A stretch of 64,000 nucleotides of DNA from Acidovorax sp. A1169 (GTDB lineage Bacteria > Pseudomonadota > Gammaproteobacteria > Burkholderiales > Burkholderiaceae_C): assembly GCF_030704685.1 (NCBI RefSeq), contig NZ_JAUZDX010000001.1, positions 648,285 to 712,284 on the forward strand. The letters are read 5' to 3'. Position numbers and translations under genes: made by a program. The notes under the pieces were generated by a model. It was not told where the DNA came from and searched no databases. It saw only the letters and a program-made list of their open reading frames with translations. This document shows, piece by piece, positions 47,795-56,789 of this stretch; position 1 is the first letter of the stretch, and every line of letters begins with the position of its first letter.

Positions 47795-50455
47795 TCAGCC
47801 CAGTTCGACCAGCATGCGCTGGGCGCGGGTGCGCAGGGCGCCGCTCGATTCGGCCACGACCTCTTCGATCAGCGTGCGGGCACCGTCGGTATCGCCGATG
47901 GCGTTGAACTCTTCGGCCAGTGCCAGCTTGGTGGCCAGTGGGTCGTCCTGGGCGGCGGCCGATCCGTCGTCTTCCGAGATGGGCACGGCGGCCGTGGGGA
48001 TTTCCACTTCGCGCGATGCGGGGGCGGCCATGGGCTTGGAGGGCGCCGTCAGGTCCAGCGACAGCTCGCCCAGATCGAAGTCCATCGGACCGGAATCCTG
48101 GGCATCGGCCAGCGGCATGGGGCCGGTGGGCGCCATGGTGAGTTCGTCGTTGGGCGCTGCACGGCCTGCGGGCGCCTGCGTGGGGGCCGGTGCGGGCGCA
48201 TTCCAGGCGGCATCGCCCGTCAGGTCAGGCAGGTCGAAATCTTCACTGGACAGCACGGGCTCCGTGCGTTGCGGCGCGCGCGGAGCAGGCGCTGCCGCAG
48301 TGGCGGCTGCAGCCGCTGCGGCAAACCCACCGGGAGGCGCGGGTGGTGCATCGGTGAGTGCGTCGTCGGGCAGATCGAGGTCGAGGTCCAGGTCCAGATC
48401 GGGCGGCAGGGCGGCGGAGGCCACGGGAGCGCCCGAGAAGGTGCTCACGAACGCGCCGGGAACCGATGGGTTCTCGTCCTCCACCATGCCGGGGCGGCCG
48501 CCGGGCTGGTACAGCGGGTTCTCTGGCTCGATGCCACGGCCCAGGTCGACGATGCGCGCCCAGTCGGGGCCTTCGCCCTGCGTGAGCTTGAACACTTCGC
48601 CGGCCACCGACTCCAGGGCCTTGCGGTCCTGGCGCTTGGCATAGATCTCGGCCAGCTTCACGTGCACGGAGACGCGGGCCGGGTTGTGGCGGATGGCTTC
48701 CTTGAGGATTTCCTCGGCCTGCAGGTCGCGGCCATAGGCAAGGTACACGTCGGCTTCGGCCACGGGGTCCACGTCACCGCCGGCATCGAGCTGGCTGGGC
48801 GAGTAGGCCATGGACGAACCGGTGGTCATCTCGCTGTTGGCCGTGTCCACGCGCTGGCCGCCACTGGCGCCGAAGAACGAATCGGGCTGGATGCGGCTTT
48901 CAAGGAACGAGCTGTCCACGCCCGCATTGTTGCGCCGGCGCTGGATCACGCGGTAGGCGCCATAGCCCAGCAGCAAGGCCAGCAGGCCGCCACCGGCCAG
49001 GGGGATCAGCGGGTCGTCCAGCAGGCCGTCGAAGAAGCCGGGTTCTGCCACCGGTGTGGGTGGGGGCAGCACGATGGGCTTGGAGGCGGGGGCTGCGGGG
49101 GCGGCAGGAGCCGCGTCCGACGCAGGGGCTGCGCTGGCTTCGGCCGATGCACTGCTGGTGGGTTCGGAGGCCGCCATTGCCGGTGGGGCTTCGGGGGCGG
49201 CAGGCGTGGCGGGCACGCCGGGCACGGCCACCTGGGCCGTGCTGGCCGCAGGGACTGCCGCTGCAGGAGCGGCTGCCGGTGCTGCCGGCGTGGCGGGCGT
49301 CGAAGGTGCTGCGGCCGATGCGGCGCCCAGCTTGTTCAGGTCGCTGATGTTCTTGGACAGTTCGGCCATGCGGGCCGATGCGTCGCTGGCCTGCTTGTCC
49401 TTGGCCAACTGGTCTTCGGCGGCCTTCTGGCCCTTGACCGAGCCCTTGGACAGCGTGAGCTTGTCGGGCGCCGTGGTGGCGGGCTTGCTGTCTTCCACCC
49501 GGGTCTGCACCGAGCCCTTGGCCGAACGCTCGGCCGATGCGACTGTGGCGGAGGGGGCGGATTCGGCCAGCTTGCGGCGGAACGCGCCGAAGTCACGGCT
49601 TTGCGCGGCCAGGATCTGGCGGGCTTCGGGCGCAGGCGTGGCCTGGGCCGTGGCCTGGTCAGGGATCTGCAGCACGGCGCCGGCCTTGATGCGGTTGATG
49701 TTGCCGCCGATGAAGGCGTCCGGATTGGCGCGCTGCATGGCCACCAGCATCTGGTCGAGCGAGACACCGCCTTGGCGGTTGGCATTGGCAATGCGGCCAG
49801 CCGTGTCGCCGGCCTGCACGGTCACGCTGCCTTCGGCGGGCGTGGCGCGGGGGGCGGCCGGTGCACGGGGCGTGGCTGCGGGTGCCGATGCAGCACTCGA
49901 CGAGCGTCCAGCCACGGCGGGCGGAACCTCGGGGCGTGAAGCGGGAGAGTTGATCTGCGGAGATGCCGTGACCGCTGGCGCCGGGCGGCGGATGGCGGGC
50001 GGGTCGAACAGCATGGTGTAGCTGCGCACCAGGCGGCCCGAGCCCCAGGACGCATCGAGCACCAGGTCGACGAAGGGGTCGTTCACCGGGCGGTCGCTGG
50101 ACAGGCGCAGCACGGCCGAGCCATCGGCACGGCGTTGCAGTTGCACCTGCAGGTTGTTCATGGTGGGCGAGTACTCCATGCCCTGGGCGCGGAACACCTC
50201 TGGCGTGGCGGTGCTGGCCTTCAGGGTTTCCGCCTCCGCAGGGGTGATCTGCGGCAGGTCGATCTCGGCGCGCAGGGGCTCGCCCAGCGCGGATTGCACG
50301 GTGATGCGGCCCAGCGCGAGCGCGGACGCATCGGTGGCGTAGAGCCCGGCAGTGGCCACGGCCGCAGCCGCCAGCACAGAAAATTTCCAACGATGCATGT
50401 TTGCCATCAACTGATTGGGTTGTGCGGCTCGGTCGAGCGGTGCTGTTTTTCTCAT
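47795..50455 (-). CDS. fimV: FimV-like LysM-domain motility/peptidoglycan-binding protein
   Basis: Inner-membrane hub protein needed in Pseudomonas for type IV pilus assembly, twitching and polar organisation. 886 aa from the ATG at 50455, which fits the promoter at 50496-50524; the ATG at 50407 is an alternative. A signal peptide (about residues 17-46, ending TDASALALG) is followed by the FimV N-terminal domain, a LysM domain (VTVQAGDTAGRIANANRQGG to AGAVLQIPD), a long Ala/Pro-rich region, a membrane segment (LIPLAGGGLLALLLGYGAYR) and a cytoplasmic part. The last 50 residues form the conserved FimV C-terminal domain (LATKLALAEEFNAIGDTDGA). Much of the centre is low complexity. Confidence 0.92.
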   Translation of the reverse strand: MRKTAPLDRAAQPNQLMANMHRWKFSVLAAAAVATAGLYATDASALALGRITVQSALGEPLRAEIDLPQITPAEAETLKASTATPEVFRAQGMEYSPTMNNLQVQLQRRADGSAVLRLSSDRPVNDPFVDLVLDASWGSGRLVRSYTMLFDPPAIRRPAPAVTASPQINSPASRPEVPPAVAGRSSSAASAPAATPRAPAAPRATPAEGSVTVQAGDTAGRIANANRQGGVSLDQMLVAMQRANPDAFIGGNINRIKAGAVLQIPDQATAQATPAPEARQILAAQSRDFGAFRRKLAESAPSATVASAERSAKGSVQTRVEDSKPATTAPDKLTLSKGSVKGQKAAEDQLAKDKQASDASARMAELSKNISDLNKLGAASAAAPSTPATPAAPAAAPAAAVPAASTAQVAVPGVPATPAAPEAPPAMAASEPTSSASAEASAAPASDAAPAAPAAPASKPIVLPPPTPVAEPGFFDGLLDDPLIPLAGGGLLALLLGYGAYRVIQRRRNNAGVDSSFLESRIQPDSFFGASGGQRVDTANSEMTTGSSMAYSPSQLDAGGDVDPVAEADVYLAYGRDLQAEEILKEAIRHNPARVSVHVKLAEIYAKRQDRKALESVAGEVFKLTQGEGPDWARIVDLGRGIEPENPLYQPGGRPGMVEDENPSVPGAFVSTFSGAPVASAALPPDLDLDLDLDLPDDALTDAPPAPPGGFAAAAAAATAAAPAPRAPQRTEPVLSSEDFDLPDLTGDAAWNAPAPAPTQAPAGRAAPNDELTMAPTGPMPLADAQDSGPMDFDLGELSLDLTAPSKPMAAPASREVEIPTAAVPISEDDGSAAAQDDPLATKLALAEEFNAIGDTDGARTLIEEVVAESSGALRTRAQRMLVELG

Positions 50456-50495
50456 GGTCTGGTCCCGCCCCGGCGCGTGAAAATATGTAAAAAGC

Positions 50496-50524
50496 ACCAT
50501 AGCATCAATGTTTTGCACTGACAA
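50496..50524 (-). promoter_or_regulatory. Sigma-70 promoter for fimV
   Basis: On the minus strand TTGTCA (50519-50524) and TATGGT (50496-50501) are separated by exactly 17 bp. The start falls near 50489, 34 nt before the fimV ATG. It lies after the asd terminator, so fimV and the genes behind it can be expressed independently of asd. Confidence 0.65.
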
Positions 50525-50634
50525 GCTGAGGTGGCGCGGAAGCTTTGCCCCTGGTGTCCATGCACCATATTGGGGCATTCAAATGTTGCCAATTGCCAAC
50601 GTCACGTAACTGGGTGTGTCGGGCTGCTGGGCAC

Positions 50635-50670
50635 AAAAAAGCGCGCGCAATCTGCATTGCGCGCGCTTTT
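50635..50670 (-). terminator. Intrinsic terminator of asd
   Basis: Perfect 11-bp stem GCGCGCGCAAT (50641-50651) / ATTGCGCGCGC (50656-50666) with a 4-nt loop. On the minus strand it is followed by T6 (A6 at 50635-50640) and preceded by A4. It begins 24 nt after the asd stop. Confidence 0.9.
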
Positions 50671-50693
50671 GACAGGGCTTGCCGAGGCGTAGT

Positions 50694-51824
50694 TTACGCT
50701 GCCAGCAGGATGCGCAGCATGCGGCGCAGCGGTTCGGCAGCACCCCAGAGCAACTGGTCGCCGATGGTGAAGGCGCCTACGTATTCGGGGCCCATGGCCA
50801 GCTTGCGCACGCGGCCAACGGGGATGGTCATGGTGCCGGTGACGGCCACGGGCGTCAGGTCCTTGATGGTGGCCTCGCGCGTGTTGGGTACCACCTTCAC
50901 CCACTCGTTGTCGGCGGCGATCATGGCCTCGATGTCGGCCACGGGCACGTCCTTCTTGAGCTTGAAGGTCAGGGCCTGGCTGTGGCAGCGCATGGCGCCC
51001 ACGCGCACGCAGAAGCCGTCCACAGGGATGGCGGGGGCCGTGAAGCCTTCGCCCTGGCCCAGGATCTTGTTGGTCTCGGCCATGCCCTTCCACTCTTCCT
51101 TGGACATGCCGTTGCCCAGGTCCTTGTCGATCCAGGGGATCAGCGAGCCGCCCAGCGGCACGCCGAAGTTGGCCGTCTCGGCACCCGAGAGGGCGCGCTG
51201 CTTGGCGATGACCTTGCGGTCGATCTCCAGGATGGCGCTCTTGGGGTCGTCCAGCAGGGACTTCACCTCGGCGTTCAGCGTGCCGTACTGCGTGAGCAGT
51301 TCGCGCATGTGCTGGGCGCCGCCGCCGCTGGCGGCCTGGTAGGTCTGGGTGCTCATCCACTCGACGAGGCCGGCCTTGTACAGTGCGCCCACGCCCATCA
51401 GCATGCAGCTCACAGTGCAGTTGCCGCCGACCCAGTTCTTGCCGCCCTTGGCCAGTGCGTCCTTTATGACGGGCAGGTTCACGGGGTCGAGGATGATGAC
51501 GGCGTCCTTTTCCATGCGCAGCGTGGAGGCGGCGTCGATCCAGTGGCCGTTCCAGCCCGCAGCGCGCAGCTTGGGGAAGACTTCGGAGGTGTACTCGCCG
51601 CCCTGGGCGGTGATGATGATGTCGCAGCGCTTGAGGGCGTCGATGTTGAACGCATCCTGCAGCGTGGTTTCGTTCTTTGCCACCGCAGGGGCCTTGCCGC
51701 CCGCGTTGGAGGTGGAGAAGAACAATGGTTCGATCAGGTCGAAGTCATTTTCTTCGGCCATGCGATCCATCAACACCGAGCCGACCATGCCGCGCCAGCC
51801 GACCAAACCTACCAACTTGCTCAT
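50694..51824 (-). CDS. asd: Aspartate-semialdehyde dehydrogenase
   Basis: NADPH-dependent reduction of aspartyl phosphate to aspartate semialdehyde, the branch-point step for Lys (and diaminopimelate), Thr, Ile and Met. 376 aa. The start [20 protein letters not shown] is the cofactor-binding signature of the Gram-negative Asd group. The catalytic Cys is in [17 protein letters not shown], and [10 protein letters not shown] and [20 protein letters not shown] are typical. AAAGGG lies about 7 nt before the ATG. A short leader peptide with Thr, Ile and Lys codons and alternative hairpins precedes it (see 51850-52057), so attenuation control is likely. Confidence 0.97.
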   Translation of the reverse strand: MSKLVGLVGWRGMVGSVLMDRMAEENDFDLIEPLFFSTSNAGGKAPAVAKNETTLQDAFNIDALKRCDIIITAQGGEYTSEVFPKLRAAGWNGHWIDAASTLRMEKDAVIILDPVNLPVIKDALAKGGKNWVGGNCTVSCMLMGVGALYKAGLVEWMSTQTYQAASGGGAQHMRELLTQYGTLNAEVKSLLDDPKSAILEIDRKVIAKQRALSGAETANFGVPLGGSLIPWIDKDLGNGMSKEEWKGMAETNKILGQGEGFTAPAIPVDGFCVRVGAMRCHSQALTFKLKKDVPVADIEAMIAADNEWVKVVPNTREATIKDLTPVAVTGTMTIPVGRVRKLAMGPEYVGAFTIGDQLLWGAAEPLRRMLRILLAA

Positions 51825-51849
51825 TTCAACGCCCTTTCAGATTGAGAAA

Positions 51850-51912
51850 CAGTGCCAGACCGGACTGCTCGCCTGGCTCGTCAGGCCAGGAGGGGCGCAC
51901 GACGAACCAGGC
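51850..51912 (-). promoter_or_regulatory. Putative attenuator: alternative stems in the asd leader
   Basis: Reading the minus strand, segment 1 (51912-51901, GCCTGGTTCGTC) can pair over 12 bases, with one G-U, with segment 3 (51882-51871, GACGAGCCAGGC). Segment 2 (51890-51885, CCTGGC) can instead pair with GCCAGG inside segment 3, so the two folds exclude each other. Segment 4 (CTGGC at 51858-51854) offers a third partner, and a local stem at 51867-51850 is followed by TTTCTC. Segment 1 begins 4 nt past the leader-peptide stop, within the footprint of a terminating ribosome. No strong T-run is present, so control could be through Rho or ribosome access rather than intrinsic termination. Confidence 0.55.
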
Positions 51913-51916
51913 TGAG

Positions 51917-52018
51917 TCAGCCCTTAATGGTCGTGGTTTTGGTGATGGTTGCGCGCGCAGCCACACCGGCCGTGGCGGCGGGTGCAATGTTCAGGGCGAA
52001 CGTGTGGGCGGCAAACAT
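51917..52018 (-). CDS. Putative asd leader peptide (Thr/Ile/Lys-rich)
   Basis: A 33-codon ORF from the ATG at 52018 to a TGA at 51919-51917. The last eleven residues are ATITKTTTIKG: five Thr, two Ile and two Lys in a nine-codon run that ends two codons before the stop. All three amino acids are end products of the pathway that passes through Asd. The start lies only 3-5 nt after the predicted transcript start, so translation would be essentially leaderless. It resembles the E. coli thr leader in using Thr and Ile codons, but adds Lys. The N-terminal part (MFAAHTFALNIAPAAT...) looks unconstrained. Confidence 0.6.
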   Translation of the reverse strand: MFAAHTFALNIAPAATAGVAARATITKTTTIKG

Positions 52019-52027
52019 AGGGTGAGA

Positions 52028-52057
52028 AGTATATCGCAAGCCCGGTGCTGCGCTCAA
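52028..52057 (-). promoter_or_regulatory. Sigma-70 promoter for the leader peptide and asd
   Basis: On the minus strand TTGAGC (52052-52057) and TATACT (52028-52033) are 18 bp apart. The start is expected at about 52021-52023, just before the leader-peptide ATG at 52018. It lies after the leuB terminator, so asd has its own transcription unit. Confidence 0.65.
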
Positions 52058-52085
52058 GGGGCCGGCGCGACGGCGTTGCACAACG

Positions 52086-52110
52086 AAAAAGGGCGACCCC
52101 AAGGCCGCCC
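52086..52110 (-). terminator. Intrinsic terminator of leuB
   Basis: Arms 52103-52110 and 52091-52098 form an 8-bp GC-rich stem with one G-U pair and a 4-nt loop, followed on the minus strand by T5 (A5 at 52086-52090). It begins about 21 nt after the leuB stop. Confidence 0.85.
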
Positions 52111-52131
52111 CTTGCACCGTGCAGATGCCTG

Positions 52132-53202
52132 TTACTTCAGCGCCTGCACCACGGCGTCGCCCATCTGCGCGGTGCCGACCTTGGTCGTGCCCTCGCTCCA
52201 GATGTCGGGCGTGCGCAAGCCCTGGGCCAGCACCGCCTGCACGGCGGCTTCGATGCGCTGGGCGGCGGCTTCCTGGTTCAGCGAGAAGCGCAGCATCATG
52301 GCGGCCGAGAGGATGGTGGCCAGCGGGTTGGCCACGCCCTTGCCGGCGATGTCGGGGGCGCTGCCATGGCTGGGCTCGTACAGGCCCTGGTTGCTGCTGT
52401 TGAGCGAGGCCGAGGGCAGCATGCCGATGGAGCCGGTGAGCATGGAGGCCTCGTCCGAGAGGATGTCGCCGAACATGTTGCCCGTCACCACCACGTCGAA
52501 CTTCTTCGGCGCGCGCACCAGCTGCATGGCGGCGTTGTCCACGTACATGTGGTCGAGTTCCACGTCGGGGTATTCCTTGCCGACTTCGGTGACGATGTCC
52601 TTCCAGAACTGGAAGGTCTCGAGCACGTTGGCCTTGTCCACGCTGGTCACTCGCTTGCTGCGCTTGCGTGCGGCCTGGAAGGCCACGTGCGCGATGCGTT
52701 CCACCTCGGGGCGGCTGTAGCGCATGGTGTCGAAGGCTTCCTCGGCACCGGGGAAGTGGCCGTCGGTGGCGATGCGGCGGCCACGCGGCTGGCCGAAATA
52801 GATGTCGCCCGTCAGCTCGCGGATGATGAGGATGTCGAGGCCCGAAATCAGTTCGGGCTTGAGGCTCGATGCGCCCACCAGTTGCTCGTAGCAGATGGCA
52901 GGGCGGAAGTTGGCGAACAGGCCCAGGTTCTTGCGCAGGCCCAGGATGGCCTGCTCGGGGCGCAGGGGGCGGTCAAGCTTGTCGTACTTCCAGTCGCCCA
53001 CGGCGCCGAACAGGATGGCATCGGCGTCCTTGGCCAGCTTGAGCGTGGTGTCGGGCAGGGGGTGGCCATGCGCCTCGTAGGCGGCACCGCCCACCAGGGC
53101 CGATTCCATCTCGAACTGGAGGTCCAGCACTTCGAGGACCTTGACGGCCTCTGCGACGATTTCGGTGCCGATGCCGTCTCCCGGCAGAACTGCGATTTTC
53201 AT
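52132..53202 (-). CDS. leuB: 3-isopropylmalate dehydrogenase
   Basis: Oxidative decarboxylation of 3-isopropylmalate in leucine synthesis. 356 aa from the ATG at 53202. [20 protein letters not shown] is the family start, [17 protein letters not shown] and [20 protein letters not shown] carry substrate- and metal-binding residues, and [20 protein letters not shown] is the NAD-binding region with [15 protein letters not shown]. It is the last leu gene of this operon and is followed by a terminator. Confidence 0.98.
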   Translation of the reverse strand: MKIAVLPGDGIGTEIVAEAVKVLEVLDLQFEMESALVGGAAYEAHGHPLPDTTLKLAKDADAILFGAVGDWKYDKLDRPLRPEQAILGLRKNLGLFANFRPAICYEQLVGASSLKPELISGLDILIIRELTGDIYFGQPRGRRIATDGHFPGAEEAFDTMRYSRPEVERIAHVAFQAARKRSKRVTSVDKANVLETFQFWKDIVTEVGKEYPDVELDHMYVDNAAMQLVRAPKKFDVVVTGNMFGDILSDEASMLTGSIGMLPSASLNSSNQGLYEPSHGSAPDIAGKGVANPLATILSAAMMLRFSLNQEAAAQRIEAAVQAVLAQGLRTPDIWSEGTTKVGTAQMGDAVVQALK

Positions 53203-53291
53203 GAAGTGCTTCTTCTTAAGTGAATGGCCGCGCGCCCTGGCTTGCACCGGGCTGCGACGGCCACTGGTCGATGAACTGGTGGTTTTTGGGT

Positions 53292-53942
53292 TCAGGAAAC
53301 CATGGTGAGCGCGAGCCAGGGCTTCGTGGCCAGGCGCTGCGCTTCAAAGGCGCGGATCTTGTCGGACTGCAGCAAGGTCAGTCCGATGTCGTCAAAGCCG
53401 TTGAGCAGGCAGTATTTGCGAAATGCCTGCACCTCGAAGGGAATTTCTTCGCCCTGGGGGCGCACGACGACCTGGCGTTCCAGGTCGATGGTGAGCTGGT
53501 AGCCGGGGAAGGCCAGCACCTCGTCGAACAGCTGGGCCACCGTGGCTTCGGGCAGCACGATGGGCAAAAGGCCGTTCTTGAAGCAGTTGTTGAAGAAGAT
53601 GTCGGCAAAGCTCGGCGCGATCACGGCGCGAAAACCGAACTGGTCCAGCGCCCAGGGCGCGTGCTCGCGGCTCGATCCGCAGCCGAAGTTCTTGCGTGCC
53701 AGCAGCACCGAGGCGCCCTGGTAGCGCGGCTGGTTGAGCACGAAGTCGGGGTTGGGCTTGCGGCTGGCGGGGTCCTGGCCGGGCTCGCCGTGGTCCAGGT
53801 AGCGCCATTCGTCGAACAGGTTCACGCCGAAGCCGGTCTTCTTGATCGACTTGAGGAACTGCTTGGGGATGATGGCGTCGGTGTCGACGTTCTCGCGGTC
53901 CATGGGGGCCACGAGGCCCTTGAGCAAGGTGAATTTCTGCAT
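53292..53942 (-). CDS. leuD: 3-isopropylmalate dehydratase small subunit
   Basis: Swivelling domain of isopropylmalate isomerase, partner of LeuC. 216 aa. [20 protein letters not shown] and [20 protein letters not shown], then [20 protein letters not shown], are the characteristic segments. [17 protein letters not shown] follows. It is separated from leuC by a small entericidin gene, and from leuB by 89 bp. Confidence 0.98.
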   Translation of the reverse strand: MQKFTLLKGLVAPMDRENVDTDAIIPKQFLKSIKKTGFGVNLFDEWRYLDHGEPGQDPASRKPNPDFVLNQPRYQGASVLLARKNFGCGSSREHAPWALDQFGFRAVIAPSFADIFFNNCFKNGLLPIVLPEATVAQLFDEVLAFPGYQLTIDLERQVVVRPQGEEIPFEVQAFRKYCLLNGFDDIGLTLLQSDKIRAFEAQRLATKPWLALTMVS

Positions 53943-53956
53943 GGTGGTGTGCCTGA

Positions 53957-54085
53957 TTACTTGTTGGCAGCGCGCTCAAGGGCGCCGCCTGCCCGCTGGA
54001 CGTCCTGGCCCACGCCCTTGACGGTGTTGCAGCCGGCCAGCAGGAAAGCCAGCGAAAAGGCGATGAATGCGGCGGTCTTCTTCAT
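53957..54085 (-). CDS. Entericidin-family small lipoprotein
   Basis: 42 aa and easily missed. [20 protein letters not shown] is a lipoprotein signal with the lipobox LLAGC, so the mature product would be about 24 residues attached to the membrane. The rest, [20 protein letters not shown], matches the entericidin pattern (GxGQDxxxxGxxxxxA). In E. coli the EcnA/EcnB lipoproteins act as an antidote/toxin pair linked to cell lysis in stationary phase; here only one is present. It is embedded between leuC and leuD on the same strand, 14 nt before leuD, so it is probably co-transcribed with them. Confidence 0.88.
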   Translation of the reverse strand: MKKTAAFIAFSLAFLLAGCNTVKGVGQDVQRAGGALERAANK

Positions 54086-54148
54086 GACGGGGCTCCTAGG
54101 GGCGGTGGAAAGGCCAACGGGGGTTGGATCAATGGGGTGATGAAGGGT

Positions 54149-55570
54149 TCAGGCGAACTGGCGGATGTCCACGAAGTGGCCGTGCACGGCAGCGGCTGCG
54201 GCCATGGCGGGGCTCACCAGGTGGGTGCGGCCGCCGGCGCCCTGGCGGCCTTCGAAGTTGCGGTTGCTGGTGCTGGCGCAGCGCTCGCCGGGCTCCAGGC
54301 GGTCGGCGTTCATGGCCAGGCACATGGAGCAGCCGGGCTCGCGCCATTCGAAGCCCGCAGCCTTGAAGATCTCGTGCAGGCCTTCGCGCTCGGCCTGCTC
54401 CTTGACCAGGCCCGAGCCGGGTACCACCATGGCCAGCTTAACGTTGCTGGCCACCTTGCGGCCGAGCTTCTTGACCACGGCAGCGGCTTCGCGCATGTCT
54501 TCGATGCGGCTGTTGGTGCACGAGCCGATGAACACCTTGTCGATGGTGATGTCGTTGATCGGCTTGCCGGGGGTCAGGCCCATGTAGGTCAGCGCGCGCT
54601 CGATGGCGCCGCGCTTGTTGGCGTCCTTTTCCTTGTCGGGATCGGGCACGCGGGCGTCGATGCCCAGCACCATCTCGGGCGAGGTGCCCCAGGTGACCTG
54701 CGGCAGGATGTCGGCTGCGTCGAGCTTGACCACGGCATCGAAGTGCGCGTCGGGGTCCGATTGCAGGGTCTTCCAGTAGGCCACGGCCTGGTCCCACTCC
54801 ACGCCCGTGGGCGACAGGGGGCGGCCGCGCACGTATTCGATGGTCTTGTCGTCCACGGCCACCAGGCCGGCGCGTGCGCCGCCTTCGATGGCCATGTTGC
54901 ACACGGTCATGCGGCCTTCGATGGACAGGCCGCGGATGGCCGAGCCTGCGAACTCGATGGTGTAGCCCGTGCCGCCGGCCGTGCCGATCTTGCCGATGAT
55001 GGCCAGCACGATGTCCTTGGCGGTGATGCCCTTGGCGAGCTGGCCGTCCACCTGCACCAGCATGTTCTTGGCCTTCTTGGCCAGCAGCGTCTGGGTGGCC
55101 ATGACGTGCTCGACCTCGGAGGTGCCGATGCCGTGGGCCAGCGCGCCAAAGGCGCCGTGCGTGCTGGTGTGGCTGTCGCCGCAGACCACGGTCATGCCCG
55201 GCAGGGTCGCGCCGTTCTCAGGCCCGATCACGTGCACGATGCCCTGGCGCTTGTGCATGAACGGGAAGAACGCCGCCGGCTGGATCTGCGCCATGTTGTC
55301 GTTCAGCGTGGTGATCTGTTCCTTGCTGATCGGGTCGGTGATGCCGTCGTAGCCACTCTCCCAGCCTGTGGTGGGGGTGTTGTGGTCGGCGGTGGCGACG
55401 ATGGAACTCATGCGCCACACCTTGCGGCCCGCCTCGCGCAGGCCTTCGAAGGCCTGGGGGCTGGTGACTTCGTGTACCAGGTGGCGGTCGATGTAGAGAA
55501 TGGAGGTGCCGTCCTCTTCGGTGTGGACAACGTGCTCGTCCCAGATCTTGTCGTACAGGGTGCGTCCCAT
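54149..55570 (-). CDS. leuC: 3-isopropylmalate dehydratase large subunit
   Basis: Aconitase-family [4Fe-4S] enzyme isomerising 2- to 3-isopropylmalate. 473 aa. [20 protein letters not shown] is the standard start. The three cluster cysteines are in [14 protein letters not shown] and [30 protein letters not shown] and the C-terminal [20 protein letters not shown] are conserved. It follows the LysR gene by 31 bp. Confidence 0.98.
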   Translation of the reverse strand: MGRTLYDKIWDEHVVHTEEDGTSILYIDRHLVHEVTSPQAFEGLREAGRKVWRMSSIVATADHNTPTTGWESGYDGITDPISKEQITTLNDNMAQIQPAAFFPFMHKRQGIVHVIGPENGATLPGMTVVCGDSHTSTHGAFGALAHGIGTSEVEHVMATQTLLAKKAKNMLVQVDGQLAKGITAKDIVLAIIGKIGTAGGTGYTIEFAGSAIRGLSIEGRMTVCNMAIEGGARAGLVAVDDKTIEYVRGRPLSPTGVEWDQAVAYWKTLQSDPDAHFDAVVKLDAADILPQVTWGTSPEMVLGIDARVPDPDKEKDANKRGAIERALTYMGLTPGKPINDITIDKVFIGSCTNSRIEDMREAAAVVKKLGRKVASNVKLAMVVPGSGLVKEQAEREGLHEIFKAAGFEWREPGCSMCLAMNADRLEPGERCASTSNRNFEGRQGAGGRTHLVSPAMAAAAAVHGHFVDIRQFA

Positions 55571-55601
55571 GGTGTGTCTCTTTCAGGTGGGTAATGTGAT
55601 T

Positions 55602-56594
55602 TTAGTGGGGCGTGGCCGCAGGCAAAAGCGTGCCAGGGGCGGGATGTTCGTGGGCGCTCACTACGTCGGGCTGCAGCGGTGCCAGGTGCTCCACCAGCAG
55701 CCGCGCGGTCACCGGCAGGGCGTCGAAATCGCGGGCCACCACGCGCAGCTCGCGGTGGGCCCAGGCCTCGGCCAGCGGGATGGCGCGCAGATGGCCCACG
55801 CCGCGCATCAGCTCGAAGGCGCGGTCGGGCAGCAGGCCTACGCCCAGGCCGTTGTCGATCATGCGGCACATGGCGTCCAGGCCGGTGACCTGGATGCGTT
55901 GGCGCAGAGGGCGCCCGGTGGCTGCGGCCGCAGCGCGCATGGCCAGGCTGATGCTGCTGTTGGCGTGCAGGCCCACGATGTCCCAGTCCAGCACCTCTTC
56001 GAAGCCGATGGTGGCGTGCTGTGCCAATGCATGTGCCTCGGGCACGACCAATACCAGGTGGTCGGCGCGGTAGGGGCGGCTTTGCAGCCCGGTGCCGCCG
56101 GTGCCCGTGGCCATGCCGACGTTGCAGATGCCCAGGTCGGCCGCACCCTCGTGCACGGCGTTGAGCACGTCGCTGCTCAGGTGCTCCTGCAGGTCGATCT
56201 TGATCTGGCTGTGCGCACGCGCGAAAGCCCCCAGGTCCTCGGGCAGGAACTGGAAGATGGCCGAAATGTTGGCGTGCATGCGCACATGGCCGCGCACCCC
56301 ATCGGCGTATTCGCTGAGCTCGCCCTGCATGCGCTCCAGGCCGAAGAGCACCGTGCGTGCGTGGTGCAGCAGGCTCTCGCCGGCAGGGGTCAGCGTCACG
56401 CCCCGGCTGTGGCGGTAGAGCAGGGCCGTGTCCACGGCGGTTTCCAGGTCCGACAGGCGCTTGCTGACGGCCGAGGCCGCGATGAATTCGCGCTCCGCCG
56501 CGCGGCCGATGCTGCCGAGCTCGCACACCGCCACAAACAGCTGCAGCGAAGTGAGGTCAATGCGGCGCGCAAAACTGCGCTCGGAGCTTTTCAT
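55602..56594 (-). CDS. LysR-family transcriptional regulator
   Basis: 330 aa. An N-terminal winged helix-turn-helix (LTSLQLFVAVCELGSIGRAA, then FIAASAVSKRLSDLETAVDT) is followed by VTLTPAGESLLHHARTVL and a periplasmic-binding-like effector domain (about 100-300; VRMHANISAIFQFLPEDLGA, DLGICNVGMATG). It lies immediately upstream of leuC in the same direction, rather than divergent as most LysR genes are, so a role in leu control is only suggested by position. The final 25 residues are Pro/His/Ala-rich. Confidence 0.92.
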   Translation of the reverse strand: MKSSERSFARRIDLTSLQLFVAVCELGSIGRAAEREFIAASAVSKRLSDLETAVDTALLYRHSRGVTLTPAGESLLHHARTVLFGLERMQGELSEYADGVRGHVRMHANISAIFQFLPEDLGAFARAHSQIKIDLQEHLSSDVLNAVHEGAADLGICNVGMATGTGGTGLQSRPYRADHLVLVVPEAHALAQHATIGFEEVLDWDIVGLHANSSISLAMRAAAAATGRPLRQRIQVTGLDAMCRMIDNGLGVGLLPDRAFELMRGVGHLRAIPLAEAWAHRELRVVARDFDALPVTARLLVEHLAPLQPDVVSAHEHPAPGTLLPAATPH

Positions 56595-56731
56595 CGGGGG
56601 TGGGTGTCTTTTGCTTCTCGTTTCGAGAAGGTGCTTTTGTATTTTCCTATAAATGGCGCCCCTGGGCCATCGTGAACCGCGATGTCGTCCATCGCGGGTG
56701 TGGTCTTCTCGGGGCGCGTGGGGTGGGCAAG

Positions 56732-56764
56732 AAAAAACCGCACAGGCCGGTGGCGCTGTGCGGT
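56732..56764 (-). terminator. Intrinsic terminator of the grpE-dnaK-dnaJ operon
   Basis: Stem ACCGCACAG (56737-56745) / CTGTGCGGT (56756-56764) with a 10-nt loop, followed on the minus strand by T6 (A6 at 56732-56737). It begins 26 nt after the dnaJ stop. Confidence 0.85.
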
Positions 56765-56789
56765 TGCAGGGGGCTCTTGCTTGGGGCGG

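Noticed and set aside
47741..49939. 732-codon plus-strand frame opposite fimV
   Set aside because: Gly/Arg/Cys-rich antisense of the Ala/Pro-rich fimV centre.
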